From Ensifer sp. WSM1721 (GTDB lineage Bacteria; Pseudomonadota; Alphaproteobacteria; Rhizobiales; Rhizobiaceae): 64,000 nucleotides of DNA. The position numbers were made by a program, and so were the translations under genes. Each line of letters opens with the position of its first letter. Position 1 is the first letter of the stretch. Positions 1 through 8,021 of the stretch are shown here, in pieces. Location: the NCBI RefSeq assembly GCF_000513895.2, contig NZ_CP165783.1:1302001-1366000 (forward strand). The letters run 5' to 3'. The notes under the pieces were generated by a model that saw only the letters and a program-made list of their open reading frames with translations, made no database searches and was not told where the DNA came from.

Positions 1-271
1 CGTCCTGCACCTTGGCAAGCAGGATCGCCTTCCGTTCGAGCGTCGGCGCGCGGGTGATCCAGTTGCCCTCGGGCAGCTGGCCGACGATCTCGGAATGGGC
101 GTGCTGGCTGATCTGGCGGATGAGCGTCTTGCGATAGCCTTCCGGCATCCACTCCTTCGGCTCGATCTTCTGGCCCACATCGATGCGCTCCTGGAAGGCG
201 CGCTCCTGAGGCTCCATCTCGTCGAGGCTTTTGACGCGGGCGGCGTCCGTTTTCACCATTTGTGCGTACAT
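1..271 (-). CDS. paaA: 1,2-phenylacetyl-CoA epoxidase subunit PaaA, N-terminal part
   Basis: This is the catalytic subunit of the multicomponent oxygenase that epoxidises phenylacetyl-CoA in aerobic phenylacetate catabolism. Only the first 90 residues lie in the window; the gene runs off the left edge. The visible part contains [20 protein letters not shown] and the preceding [19 protein letters not shown] stretch, which match the conserved N-terminus of PaaA. The di-iron ligands lie beyond the edge. The start at 271 follows a GGAGAAGGACCC ribosome site. It sits 16 bp downstream of the thiolase gene on the same strand, so the two are likely co-transcribed. Confidence 0.9.
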   Translation of the reverse strand, partial: MYAQMVKTDAARVKSLDEMEPQERAFQERIDVGQKIEPKEWMPEGYRKTLIRQISQHAHSEIVGQLPEGNWITRAPTLERKAILLAKVQD

Positions 272-287
272 GGGTCCTTCTCCTCCG

Positions 288-1493
288 TCAGACGCGCTCG
301 AGAATGATCGCGATGCCCTGGCCGACGCCGATGCACATGGTACAGAGCGCGTAGCGGCCGCCCTGGCGATGAAGCTGATAAGTGGCGGTCGTCACCAGCC
401 GTGCGCCGCTCATACCGAGCGGATGCCCTATGGCAATCGCACCGCCGTTGGGGTTCACATGCGCCGCGTCATCCGGCAGCCCAAGGTCGCGCAGCACCGC
501 AAGGGCCTGCGAGGCAAACGCCTCATTGAGTTCGATCACGTCCATCTGATCGATCGATAGTCGGGCGCGTTCAAGCACTCTGCGCGCCGCAGGCGCCGGA
601 CCGATGCCCATGATGCGCGGTTCGACGCCCGCCGCCGCCATGGCGACGACGCGAGCCTTGGGCGTCAGCCCCTCGGCCTTCATCGCCCTCTCACCCGCGA
701 TCAGCAGCGCCGCCGCACCGTCATTGACGCCCGAAGCGTTGCCGGCCGTGACCGTGCGGTCTGGAGCGTTCACTCCTTTGAGCTTGGCGAGCTGCTCGAC
801 CGTCGTGCCCGGACGGGGATGCTCGTCGCGGTCGACTAGGATGGGATCGCCCTTCTTTTGCGGCACCACGACCGGAACATGCTCTTCCGCGAAGAGGCCC
901 GCCTCCTGTGCCGCCGCCCAGCGCGTCTGGCTGCGGGCGGCGAACGCATCCTGATCGGCGCGACTGACGCCGAAATCCTCGGCCACATTGTCGGCCGTCT
1001 CCGGCATGGAATCAACACCGAAGGCCGCCTTCAGCCTGGGGTTCACAAAGCGCCAGCCGATGGTGGTGTCGTATACCGCATTCGAGCGGGAGAAGGCGCT
1101 TTCGGCCTTGGGCATCACAAAGGGCGCGCGGCTCATGCTTTCGACGCCGCCGGCGATCACCATGTCGCAGTCGCCGGCGCGGATCGCCCTCGCCGCCATG
1201 CCCACTGCATCCATGCCCGATCCGCAGAGGCGGTTGACCGTCGTCGCCGGAACCGAAACGGGCATGCCCGAGAGCAGCACGGCCATGCGGCCGACATTGC
1301 GATTATCCTCGCCCGCCTGGTTCGCGCAGCCGTAGATGAGATCGTCGAGCTTCGACCAGTCGACTTCCGGATTGCGGCTCATCAGCGCCGCAAGCGGGAC
1401 AGCGGCGAGGTCATCGGCCCGGACGGATGAGAGCGCGCCGCCATAGCGGCCGATGGGCGTGCGCACTGCATCGCAGATGAAGGCCTCGGACAT
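288..1493 (-). CDS. paaJ: 3-oxoadipyl-CoA thiolase (PaaJ/PcaF type)
   Basis: This acetyl-CoA acyltransferase of about 401 residues cleaves 3-oxoadipyl-CoA to succinyl-CoA and acetyl-CoA, the last step of phenylacetate or beta-ketoadipate catabolism. The nucleophilic cysteine is Cys90 in [10 protein letters not shown]. The C-terminal [11 protein letters not shown] histidine motif and [10 protein letters not shown] cysteine motif are intact. The start at 1493 is preceded by GGAGGAG; an in-frame codon 13 residues upstream lacks a ribosome site and would overlap the promoter. It lies directly upstream of paaA, so the paa role is favoured over protocatechuate degradation, though sequence alone does not separate PaaJ from PcaF. 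Confidence 0.93.
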   Translation of the reverse strand: MSEAFICDAVRTPIGRYGGALSSVRADDLAAVPLAALMSRNPEVDWSKLDDLIYGCANQAGEDNRNVGRMAVLLSGMPVSVPATTVNRLCGSGMDAVGMAARAIRAGDCDMVIAGGVESMSRAPFVMPKAESAFSRSNAVYDTTIGWRFVNPRLKAAFGVDSMPETADNVAEDFGVSRADQDAFAARSQTRWAAAQEAGLFAEEHVPVVVPQKKGDPILVDRDEHPRPGTTVEQLAKLKGVNAPDRTVTAGNASGVNDGAAALLIAGERAMKAEGLTPKARVVAMAAAGVEPRIMGIGPAPAARRVLERARLSIDQMDVIELNEAFASQALAVLRDLGLPDDAAHVNPNGGAIAIGHPLGMSGARLVTTATYQLHRQGGRYALCTMCIGVGQGIAIILERV

Positions 1494-1534
1494 GCAACTC
1501 CTCCCGATTTCGACGGTCACTTCATTTTTCATTG

Positions 1535-1552
1535 ACCGACCGATCGGTTAGT
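1535..1552. promoter_or_regulatory. Imperfect palindrome resembling a TetR-family PaaR operator
   Basis: The sequence ACCGACCGATCGGTTAGT, centred on CCGATCGG, lies about 42 bp upstream of the thiolase start. It resembles the CCGACCGGTCGG-type sites bound by TetR-family PaaR repressors of paa genes in other bacteria. The assignment to PaaR is inference; no paaR gene is in the window. Confidence 0.5.
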
Positions 1553-1658
1553 TATTTAGCACAGCATATGTCACAGTTCAACAGAAATTGTCTCCATTTT
1601 TGTGACATGTCAGCACAGACATACGCGAAGGTGGATTTGGCTGGCGGCCGCCTCGCGG

Positions 1659-2570
1659 TTAGCTCCTCCGCCTTGTGGGGGGCTCACCGCCCAGCAGCGC
1701 CAGCCGACGCGCCATCGCCTCGCTCGCTATCGGAAGCGGCCCGGTCGCCGTCACGAAGTTCCGTGCGACATGGAGGTCGGCTTGCGGCGACAGGCTGCAA
1801 TAGAGCCGGGCGAACAGGCGGCGCGCGTCTTCGCCCGGCCAGCCGGCCGGAAGAACCTCTGACGGCAGGCGCGGGTCGCGCAGGGCCACGGAGCGGAATT
1901 GGTGGACGAGCAGGAGACGGGCCGTGAGGCAATCCGCCGGGACGATGCTGGCGCCGCCATCGAGGAGTTCGGCAAGAGGATCGAAACGTTGGAGAAAGCC
2001 CCTATACGCCTCCGCATGTGGTGCCAGATCCCAGTATTCCGCCGCAAAGGCGCCGAGCTTATCCGTGCCCTCGGCAACCTCCGCCCGGAAGACGACCGCA
2101 GGCATGACCGAGGCGGTAAACGGCCGCACTCCGACGGCGAGGCGGGGGCTGAGGCGGGCGTGGCCGGAGCGCTCGAGGATCTGCATCCGCTCCTCAATGG
2201 ATGGCCCCACGAGCTCAACGAAATGCCAGGCGACTTCCTCCGGCGGCCCGAAGAGGATCCGCGCCGCGGCGGCGAACTCGGCGCGCGCCGGCTCGGTAAG
2301 GCGATAGAAACTGCGCCGGCCCTCGCGCTCCCCGGCGAGCCGCCCCGCCGTGACGAGGCGTGACACGGCAGTCCTGACGAGCGTCTCGCTGATGCCGACA
2401 CCGGCGCAAATCTCGATCAGGTTGCCGATCCAGATTGCGCCGCCCCGCGGCTCCACCACATCGCCATAGATGGTAACGATGAAGCTCGCCGCCCTCAACT
2501 GCGTCTCGTCCAGGATCGCCTGGATAAGCCTTGAGCCCGCCTCCGCCGATCTTTCGCTCTTCGCCTGCAT
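1659..2570 (-). CDS. paaX: PaaX-family transcriptional repressor
   Basis: A regulator of about 303 residues of the PaaX family, which in E. coli represses the paa operons and is released by phenylacetyl-CoA. An N-terminal winged helix (roughly residues 15-85, including IYGDVVEPRGGAIWIGNLI and TLVRTAVSRLVTAGRLAG) is followed by the long PaaX effector region. It is on the same strand as the thiolase and paaA genes and precedes them by 165 bp. The ATG at 2570 has a GGGAAAG ribosome site; a TTG at 2606 is possible but less likely. The region just downstream also holds a TetR-type palindrome, so two regulators may act on the cluster. Confidence 0.85.
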   Translation of the reverse strand: MQAKSERSAEAGSRLIQAILDETQLRAASFIVTIYGDVVEPRGGAIWIGNLIEICAGVGISETLVRTAVSRLVTAGRLAGEREGRRSFYRLTEPARAEFAAAARILFGPPEEVAWHFVELVGPSIEERMQILERSGHARLSPRLAVGVRPFTASVMPAVVFRAEVAEGTDKLGAFAAEYWDLAPHAEAYRGFLQRFDPLAELLDGGASIVPADCLTARLLLVHQFRSVALRDPRLPSEVLPAGWPGEDARRLFARLYCSLSPQADLHVARNFVTATGPLPIASEAMARRLALLGGEPPTRRRS

Positions 2571-2621
2571 CCGACTCTTTCCCGTGACATTACCTGCCTT
2601 CAGCAAGACTCGATCCCCGCG

Positions 2622-3089
2622 TCACACCGGAACAGCGGTCGAGTATTTCACGCTTTTCAGCGCGAAATGGGATGACGAATTCGCAACCGCCTCATGGGTG
2701 AGAATGCCGCGCATGAGGAGCCGCTCGTAATCGGCGACATCCGCTACGACGACGCGCAAAAGATAGTCCCAGTCGCCCGACATCGAATAGCATTCCAGGA
2801 CTTCCTCGTGATCTTCGACGAAGCGCTCGAAATTGCGCCGCGCCACGGGGTCGTGGGACTTCATCCGCACCTGGCAGACGACGGTCAATCCGCGTCCGAC
2901 CATATCCGGATTGACAAGCCGGACGGTCTTGCCGAGCACTCCCGCCGTCTCCAGAGCCTTGATGCGTCGCCAGCAGGATGCCGACGAGGCTCCGACCACC
3001 TCGGCGAGCGCCGCATGGCTGATATCGGCCTGTTCCTGCAGGATTCTCAAAATCTTTCGGTCGATCGCGTCGAGATTGAACATGTTCAT
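2622..3089 (-). CDS. Lrp/AsnC-family regulator divergent from a keto-acid dehydrogenase operon
   Basis: A 155-residue Lrp/AsnC protein. The N-terminal helix-turn-helix spans about residues 5-50 (LDAIDRKILRILQ; SSASCWRRIKALETAGVL), followed by a C-terminal RAM ligand-binding domain with the typical GDWDYLLRV stretch. It is transcribed away from the E1/E2 genes at 3213-6505. This BkdR-like arrangement suggests activation of those genes by a branched-chain amino acid or keto acid, which is inference. ATG codons at 3089 and 3083 are both possible; the former has GGAAG seven bases upstream. Confidence 0.88.
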   Translation of the reverse strand: MNMFNLDAIDRKILRILQEQADISHAALAEVVGASSASCWRRIKALETAGVLGKTVRLVNPDMVGRGLTVVCQVRMKSHDPVARRNFERFVEDHEEVLECYSMSGDWDYLLRVVVADVADYERLLMRGILTHEAVANSSSHFALKSVKYSTAVPV

Positions 3090-3212
3090 CACAAATCTTC
3101 CGAAGACGAAACGGTTTGATCAATCACTAGCTAAAATGCTGTAAGATTGAAACCGATTTGCGCGTGCCGCGAGCTAATCTTCCATACAGAGAAGAATTGG
3201 AGGAGACAAGCG
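3090..3212. promoter_or_regulatory. Divergent promoter region between the Lrp gene and the E1 gene
   Basis: This 123-bp region serves both divergent genes. It contains the AT-rich arms CGGTTTGATCAATC (3112-3125) and GATTGAAACCG (3145-3155), which form an interrupted inverted repeat around an A/T-rich centre. That is compatible with Lrp-type binding. No exact sigma-70 elements could be fixed. Confidence 0.4.
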
Positions 3213-5291
3213 ATGGCACAGGCCGCACTCAAACCGGACCGGCGGAATGCACCGGACGAGAACATCGATTGGAAGCGGGTCGCCCACCTCCTGCTGCTCT
3301 CCCGCGAACTCGACGAAATGGAGGAAAAGCGTCTCGTTCCGGAAAAGAAGGTCCTCTATCAATTCTCCGCACGCGGCCATGACATGGCGCAGATCCTGCT
3401 CGGGCTTAATCTCACGGAAAAACACGACGCCGCCTGCGGCTATTATCGTTCGCGGCCGCTGCTGCTCGCGCTCGGCGTCGATCCGGCCGACGCACTCGGC
3501 TCGGCGATGGCCCGCTCCGGAGGCTATTCCGATGGTCGCGACATCGGCGTCGTCTTCAACTACCCGAACCTGAACGGCGCATCGGCGCTGCCGATGTGCG
3601 GCGGCGTCGGTTCGCAATATACGCCGACGGCCGGCTGGGCGCAGGCGATCAGCTATTTCAGCAAGCACCTCAAGAACAAGGACTACGATCGTGCAATCGC
3701 CGTCGTTCTCGGCGGCGATGCTTCGGTCGCCTCGAACGGCTTCTGGGCGGCACTGACGGCCGCCACGACGCAAAGACTGCCGATGCTCTTCTATATCGAG
3801 GACAACGGCTTCGGCATCTCGGTTCCGTCGACCCTACAGACCCCCGACGGCAACATCGCCGCCAATCTCGCCGCCTGGAAGAATCTGACCGTGCTCGACG
3901 GCGACGGCTGCGACCCCGAGGAGGCAGCGCGTCTGTCGAAAGGGGCCGTGGCGCTGGTACGCGAGGAACGCATGCCGGTGCTGCTTCGCCTGAGAGTGCC
4001 CCGGCTCGAAGGGCACAGCTTCCAGGACACTCAGGCCTACAAGAGCGAAGCGCTCATCAGGAGTGAATGGGCGCGCGATCCCTTGCCGCGCCTGAAAGAT
4101 TACCTGGTCCCTGCCGTCCTGGGTGAAGAGGAATGGCAGGAGGCCGTCAGCTTTGCCAGGACAGCCGCCGAACGCGCCCGTATCGAGGCCGAATCCCGGC
4201 CGATCGCCGATCCCGAAACCGTTACGAGCAACGTCTTCTTCGAGGGCCCCATGCAAACCATGGGCGGCCAGTACCCGGCCGGCTATCGGCCGCCCGAAAC
4301 GACCGAGACAGCGACAGGCGACGGTCAGCGGATCAACATGGTGACGGCGATCCGGCGCACGCTCGATCACGAAATGTCGATCAACCAAAAGCTCGTGCTC
4401 TTTGGCGAAGACATCGGTCCGAAGGGCGGCGTCCACGCCGTCACCCTCGGGCTGCAGGAGAAATACGGCGCGACCCGCGTCTTCGACACCTCGCTTTCGG
4501 AAGAAGGCATCGTCGGCCGTGCGGTCGGCATGGCGCTTGCGGGCCTTGTCCCCGTTCCGGAGATCCAGTTCCGCAAATATGCGGAACCTGCGATCGAGCA
4601 GATCAATGATTGCGGCACGATCCGCTGGCGGACCAACAACCGCTTTGCCGCGCCGATCGTGCTGCGTATGCCGGGCGGCTTCTTCAAATGCGGCGATCCG
4701 TGGCACAGCCAGACGAATGAGGTCGCCTTCGTTCATCAGCCCGGCTGGAAGGTCGCCGTCCCGTCCAATGCCGAGGATGCCGTCGGACTCCTGCGCACCT
4801 CGCTTAGAGGCAACGACCCGGTGATCTTCTTCGAGCATCGCGCCATGCTCGACCACCCCTGGGCGCGGCGTCCTTATCCGGGAGACGCCTTCGCGCTGCC
4901 CTTCGGCAAGGCGAAGTTCGTTCGCCGGGGCAACGACATCACTATAGTCACCTGGGGGGCGATGGTGCCCCGTTGCGAAGAGGCGGCCGAGGGGATTTCC
5001 GCCGACGTCATCGATCTCAGGACCCTGATGCCGTGGGACCGGGACGCGGTCCTTTCCTGCGTACGCCGCACGCGCCGCTGCCTGATCGTGCATGAGGATT
5101 TGGGTACGGCCGGCTTCGGCGCGGAAATCGCCGCGGCGGTGGCGGACGAGGCCTTCATCGATCTCGACGCCCCGGTTTCGCGCTTGACCATGCCCGATAT
5201 TCCAAGTCCCCATAATCCCGTCCTGCTCGACTGGGCGGTGCCCTCGACGGAGCGGATCCGCCGGAAGATCACCGACCTCCTGGAGTACTGA
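3213..5291 (+). CDS. Fused E1 alpha-beta subunit of a 2-oxoacid dehydrogenase
   Basis: This 692-residue protein joins both halves of a thiamine-diphosphate-dependent E1. The alpha half (about residues 15-345) carries the TPP-binding stretch GGDASVASNGFW near residue 167, ending at EDNGFG near residue 196. The beta half begins near residue 372 (INMVTAIRRTLDHEM) with the GEDIGPKGGVHAVT motif. E1 decarboxylates a 2-oxoacid and passes the acyl group to the lipoyl E2 encoded 2 bp downstream. Branched-chain keto acids or pyruvate/acetoin are plausible substrates; a BkdR-like regulator upstream favours the former. The start at 3213 is set by GGAGGAGACAAGCG. No E3 gene follows, so a lipoamide dehydrogenase from elsewhere must serve. 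Confidence 0.9.
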   Translation: MAQAALKPDRRNAPDENIDWKRVAHLLLLSRELDEMEEKRLVPEKKVLYQFSARGHDMAQILLGLNLTEKHDAACGYYRSRPLLLALGVDPADALGSAMARSGGYSDGRDIGVVFNYPNLNGASALPMCGGVGSQYTPTAGWAQAISYFSKHLKNKDYDRAIAVVLGGDASVASNGFWAALTAATTQRLPMLFYIEDNGFGISVPSTLQTPDGNIAANLAAWKNLTVLDGDGCDPEEAARLSKGAVALVREERMPVLLRLRVPRLEGHSFQDTQAYKSEALIRSEWARDPLPRLKDYLVPAVLGEEEWQEAVSFARTAAERARIEAESRPIADPETVTSNVFFEGPMQTMGGQYPAGYRPPETTETATGDGQRINMVTAIRRTLDHEMSINQKLVLFGEDIGPKGGVHAVTLGLQEKYGATRVFDTSLSEEGIVGRAVGMALAGLVPVPEIQFRKYAEPAIEQINDCGTIRWRTNNRFAAPIVLRMPGGFFKCGDPWHSQTNEVAFVHQPGWKVAVPSNAEDAVGLLRTSLRGNDPVIFFEHRAMLDHPWARRPYPGDAFALPFGKAKFVRRGNDITIVTWGAMVPRCEEAAEGISADVIDLRTLMPWDRDAVLSCVRRTRRCLIVHEDLGTAGFGAEIAAAVADEAFIDLDAPVSRLTMPDIPSPHNPVLLDWAVPSTERIRRKITDLLEY

Positions 5292-5293
5292 GC

Positions 5294-6505
5294 ATGGGCG
5301 ACCTCATCGACATCAACGCCCCCCTGGAGCAGGAGGGGACCAAGGCGGTCGTGCGCAACTGGCTGAAGAAGATCGGCGAGGCCGTGAAGGCGGGCGATGC
5401 CGTGGTCGAGCTCGAGACCGACAAAGTGACGCAGGAGGTGGCCGCTCCCGCCGACGGCGTGCTCACGGAAATCCTCATGGAAAACGGCGACAATGCAACG
5501 CCCGGCGCCGTTCTCGGCCGGCTCGGCAGCCATGCCGCGGTCGCCGAACAGCCTGTCGCACCGGCACTGATCGCATCATCCGCGCAGGGGCAGACCGCCC
5601 ATTATTCGCCGGCCGTGCGTCATGCGGCGGAAGAATACGGCATAGACCCGACGACCGTGACCGGCACCGGACGGGACGGACGCGTCACCCGCGCCGATAT
5701 GGACCGGGCCTTCGCCGCCAAGACGGAGCGTTCCGCGGCGGGAGCGCCGGAACCGCGAGCAGCTTTCAAACCGAGCCCCGCCCCATCCGCTGATGCGGGA
5801 GGATCGCTCCTATCGCGCAGGATACCCCACAGCGGCATGCGGGCCGCGATCGCGGACCACATGCTTAAGTCCGTCACGACCGCGCCGCATGTTACGGCCG
5901 TGTTCGAAGCGGATTTCTCGGCGGTCATGCGCCATCGGGATATGCACAGGCAAGAGCTCGCCGCGACCGGCATCAATCTCTCCTACACGGCCTATATCAT
6001 CTCAGCCTGCGTCTCGGCGATGCGGGCGATCCCCGAAGTCAATAGCCGCTGGCACGACGATGCGCTCGAAATCTTCGACGATATCAATATCGGCGTCGGC
6101 ATCGCGCTCGGCGACAAGGGGCTGATCGTGCCGGTCATCCACCGGGCGCAGAACCTCACGCTTGCACAAATAGCGGCGAGGTTGCAGGACCTGACGGCGC
6201 GTGCGCGAGAAAACACCCTGACAAGCGCCGACGTGAAAGGCGGAACCTTCACCATCTCCAATCACGGCGTCTCCGGATCACTGCTTGCAGCACCGATCAT
6301 CATCAACCAGCCGCAATCAGCGATCCTCGGCGTCGGAAAGCTTGAAAAGCGGGTGGTCGTGCGGGAGGTCGACGGTGCCGATACCATCCAGATTCGGCCG
6401 ATGGCCTATGTATCGCTCACCATCGACCACCGTGGCCTCGACGGCCACCAGACGAATGCCTGGCTCACGCATTTCGTCGAGGTGCTGGAAAGCTGGCCGC
6501 GGTGA
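5294..6505 (+). CDS. Dihydrolipoamide acyltransferase (E2) of a 2-oxoacid dehydrogenase complex
   Basis: This is the 403-residue E2 core. An N-terminal lipoyl domain has the acceptor lysine at Lys44 in VELETDKV. A peripheral-subunit-binding domain follows (SPAVRHAAEEYGIDPTTVTG), then an alanine/proline-rich linker. The C-terminal catalytic domain has the DHRGLDG histidine motif near residue 378. It accepts the acyl group from the fused E1 and transfers it to CoA. It starts 2 bp after the E1 stop, so translation is probably coupled. A single lipoyl domain is usual for BkdB/SucB-type E2s; substrate is inferred from context only. Confidence 0.92.
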   Translation: MGDLIDINAPLEQEGTKAVVRNWLKKIGEAVKAGDAVVELETDKVTQEVAAPADGVLTEILMENGDNATPGAVLGRLGSHAAVAEQPVAPALIASSAQGQTAHYSPAVRHAAEEYGIDPTTVTGTGRDGRVTRADMDRAFAAKTERSAAGAPEPRAAFKPSPAPSADAGGSLLSRRIPHSGMRAAIADHMLKSVTTAPHVTAVFEADFSAVMRHRDMHRQELAATGINLSYTAYIISACVSAMRAIPEVNSRWHDDALEIFDDINIGVGIALGDKGLIVPVIHRAQNLTLAQIAARLQDLTARARENTLTSADVKGGTFTISNHGVSGSLLAAPIIINQPQSAILGVGKLEKRVVVREVDGADTIQIRPMAYVSLTIDHRGLDGHQTNAWLTHFVEVLESWPR

Positions 6506-6531
6506 GCCCTTGCAACGCTCGGCGGCAGGGC

Positions 6532-6553
6532 GTATATACGTTGTAGTATATAC
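6532..6553. promoter_or_regulatory. Paired GTATATAC palindromes upstream of vapB
   Basis: Two copies of the self-complementary octamer GTATATAC (6532-6539 and 6546-6553) are separated by 6 bp and end 18 bp before the antitoxin start. AbrB-type VapB antitoxins, with VapC, commonly autorepress from such repeats. The role is inferred. Confidence 0.55.
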
Positions 6554-6571
6554 ATTCAAGGAGGCGGAACC

Positions 6572-6832
6572 ATGCCCCATCTTGCGCGGGTGTTTCAGTC
6601 GGGCAACTCACAAGCTGTCCGGTTGCCGAAGGAGTTCCGCTTCGATGTCGAGCGGGTGGAAGTGACGCAGGAAGGCGATTCGCTGATCCTGCGTCCACAT
6701 GTCGAGGACCGTCCGGCGTGGTCTTCCCTAAGGGCCGCATTGCAGCGCGGCGCGAGCGACGACTTCATGGTTGCCGGTCGCGAACAGCCGGATGCACAAG
6801 ACCGGCCGGCGCTTGAAGCGACCTTCAAGTGA
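6572..6832 (+). CDS. vapB: VapB-type (AbrB/SpoVT fold) antitoxin
   Basis: An 86-residue antitoxin. Residues 5-50 form the swapped-hairpin AbrB DNA-binding domain (ARVFQSGNSQAVRLPKEFRF; LILRPH), and the C-terminal tail would wrap the toxin. It neutralises the PIN-domain RNase encoded immediately downstream and probably represses the pair through the repeats at 6532-6553. The ribosome site is AAGGAGG. The stop overlaps the toxin start by 4 bp. Confidence 0.88.
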   Translation: MPHLARVFQSGNSQAVRLPKEFRFDVERVEVTQEGDSLILRPHVEDRPAWSSLRAALQRGASDDFMVAGREQPDAQDRPALEATFK

Positions 6833-7233
6833 TCTCGCACCTTCTGGACACGAGTGCGGTGATTGTGCTTATCGGCCGCAAATCCGATGCACTCGTCGGA
6901 CGTATTCTGGCGTGTGAGCAAGGCAGCATCGGCATTTCCGCGATCGTCGCGCACGAGCTTTACTTCGGAGCACATAAGAGCGCAAAGGTCGCGTACAACT
7001 TGGAAACGGTGCGGCTGCTGCTGGCGGACTTTCCGCTCCTGGAATTCGATCGCAATGATGCCTTTGTCGCGGGCGAAATTCGCGCAACCCTTGCGGTGAA
7101 AGGTACGCCGATCGGCCCATACGACGCCTTGATCGCCGGCCAGGCAAAAGCACGCGGTCTAACGCTCGTCACGAATAATATGGGTGAGTTCCAGCGCGTC
7201 GACGGCCTGAGCATCGACGACTGGACGCGTTAG
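6829..7233 (+). CDS. vapC: VapC PIN-domain ribonuclease toxin
   Basis: A 134-residue PIN-domain toxin that would cleave RNA, in known family members tRNA or rRNA, when freed from its antitoxin. Acidic active-site residues are visible at Asp7 (LLDTSAV), Glu43 (AHELYFG) and Asp99 (GPYDALIAGQA), with the C-terminal TNN motif. Translation starts at a GTG overlapping the vapB stop (GTGA), the normal coupled arrangement. No truncation is evident, so the module looks functional. Confidence 0.9.
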   Translation: MISHLLDTSAVIVLIGRKSDALVGRILACEQGSIGISAIVAHELYFGAHKSAKVAYNLETVRLLLADFPLLEFDRNDAFVAGEIRATLAVKGTPIGPYDALIAGQAKARGLTLVTNNMGEFQRVDGLSIDDWTR

Positions 7234-7321
7234 CCCGGACGGACGTGAACAAAGGCGCCACGATGAAACTGTCAGAGTTCAAGGTTATACTAGGCGTGGG
7301 AAGTGGTAGCGTGGCGGTCCG

Positions 7322-7789
7322 ATGTCATCGACCGAGTTTCATCTTGTCACGAACTGGGCCCTCGACGCTTCGGTCGAGGATGTTTGGCGGGTCCTGAGCA
7401 CGCCCGAGACCTGGCCGGAGTGGTGGCCCTCGGTGAAGGAGGTCACGCTTCTGCGTGAAGGCGACGGGATGGGCATCGGCGCGATCCGCCGGATGAAATG
7501 GTCCACTGCCCTACCCTATGACCTGGCCTTCGAAATGGAAACGATCAGGGTAGAACCGCTGTCCATCATCGAGGGGAGAGCTTACGGCGAGCTCGAAGGC
7601 GTTGGTCGCTGGACGCTGCAACCGGACGGTTCGAAATGCAATGTGCGCTATGACTGGATCGTCAAGGTCACGAAGCCTTGGATGGTGAGACTGTCATTCA
7701 TCCTGAAGCCTGTCTTCAGTTGGAACCATGCGGTTGTCATGGAGCGCGGTCGGCGAGGTCTTGTGCAACGCCTGGCGCGTGACACCTAA
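7322..7789 (+). CDS. SRPBCC (START/polyketide-cyclase fold) family protein
   Basis: A 155-residue single-domain protein of the SRPBCC superfamily, which has a hydrophobic ligand-binding cavity. The family signature is the N-terminal ASVEDVWRVLSTPETWPEWWPSV stretch, followed by alternating beta strands and a C-terminal helix ending in RRGLVQRLA. No catalytic residues can be named, and the ligand is unknown. It lies between vapBC and a RIME-like repeat with no evident operon partner. The ribosome site is weak, and the start is chosen because the domain begins close to it. Confidence 0.75.
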   Translation: MSSTEFHLVTNWALDASVEDVWRVLSTPETWPEWWPSVKEVTLLREGDGMGIGAIRRMKWSTALPYDLAFEMETIRVEPLSIIEGRAYGELEGVGRWTLQPDGSKCNVRYDWIVKVTKPWMVRLSFILKPVFSWNHAVVMERGRRGLVQRLARDT

Positions 7790-7856
7790 GAGTGTCGCGC
7801 CGATGTCTGCCTCACTGCCGTGCCTGAGGCGCGATGTCGGCGGCCTGCGTTCCAAG

Positions 7857-7959
7857 CTACTGCATGTTTCCTTAAATCGTACCCGATTTAAGGAAAAAAT
7901 GCAGCAATTCAAAGTGCTACAGCGTCCGTTGTGCGTCTGAAAAGACGCACGGCGCTGTA
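7857..7959. repeat. RIME-like intergenic palindromic element, copy 1
   Basis: A 103-bp element made of two palindromes: ctactgcatg...atgcag around a TTAAATCG/CGATTTAA stem, and gctacagcg...cgctgta around GTGCGTCT/AGACGCAC. The same element recurs at 40600, 49583 (inverted), 50879, 58646 (partial), 59315 (inverted) and 61440. I recognise it as the Rhizobium-specific intergenic mosaic element (RIME) family. It separates the SRPBCC gene from the convergent agp operon terminator. Confidence 0.85.
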
Positions 7960-7962
7960 AAA

Positions 7963-7993
7963 GAAAGCCCCGGAACCTCTGAGGTTCCGGGGC
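7963..7993 (-). terminator. Rho-independent terminator of the alpha-galactoside operon
   Basis: Perfect 13-bp arms (7967-7979 and 7981-7993, GCCCCGGAACCTC and its complement) lie 29 bp beyond the agaL1 stop. In the minus-strand reading the stem is followed by TTTCTTTT. This is a canonical intrinsic terminator for the agaL2-agpABCD-agaL1 transcript. Confidence 0.85.
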
Positions 7994-8021
7994 CAGATGG
8001 TCGCCTGACCGGGAGAAGAAA

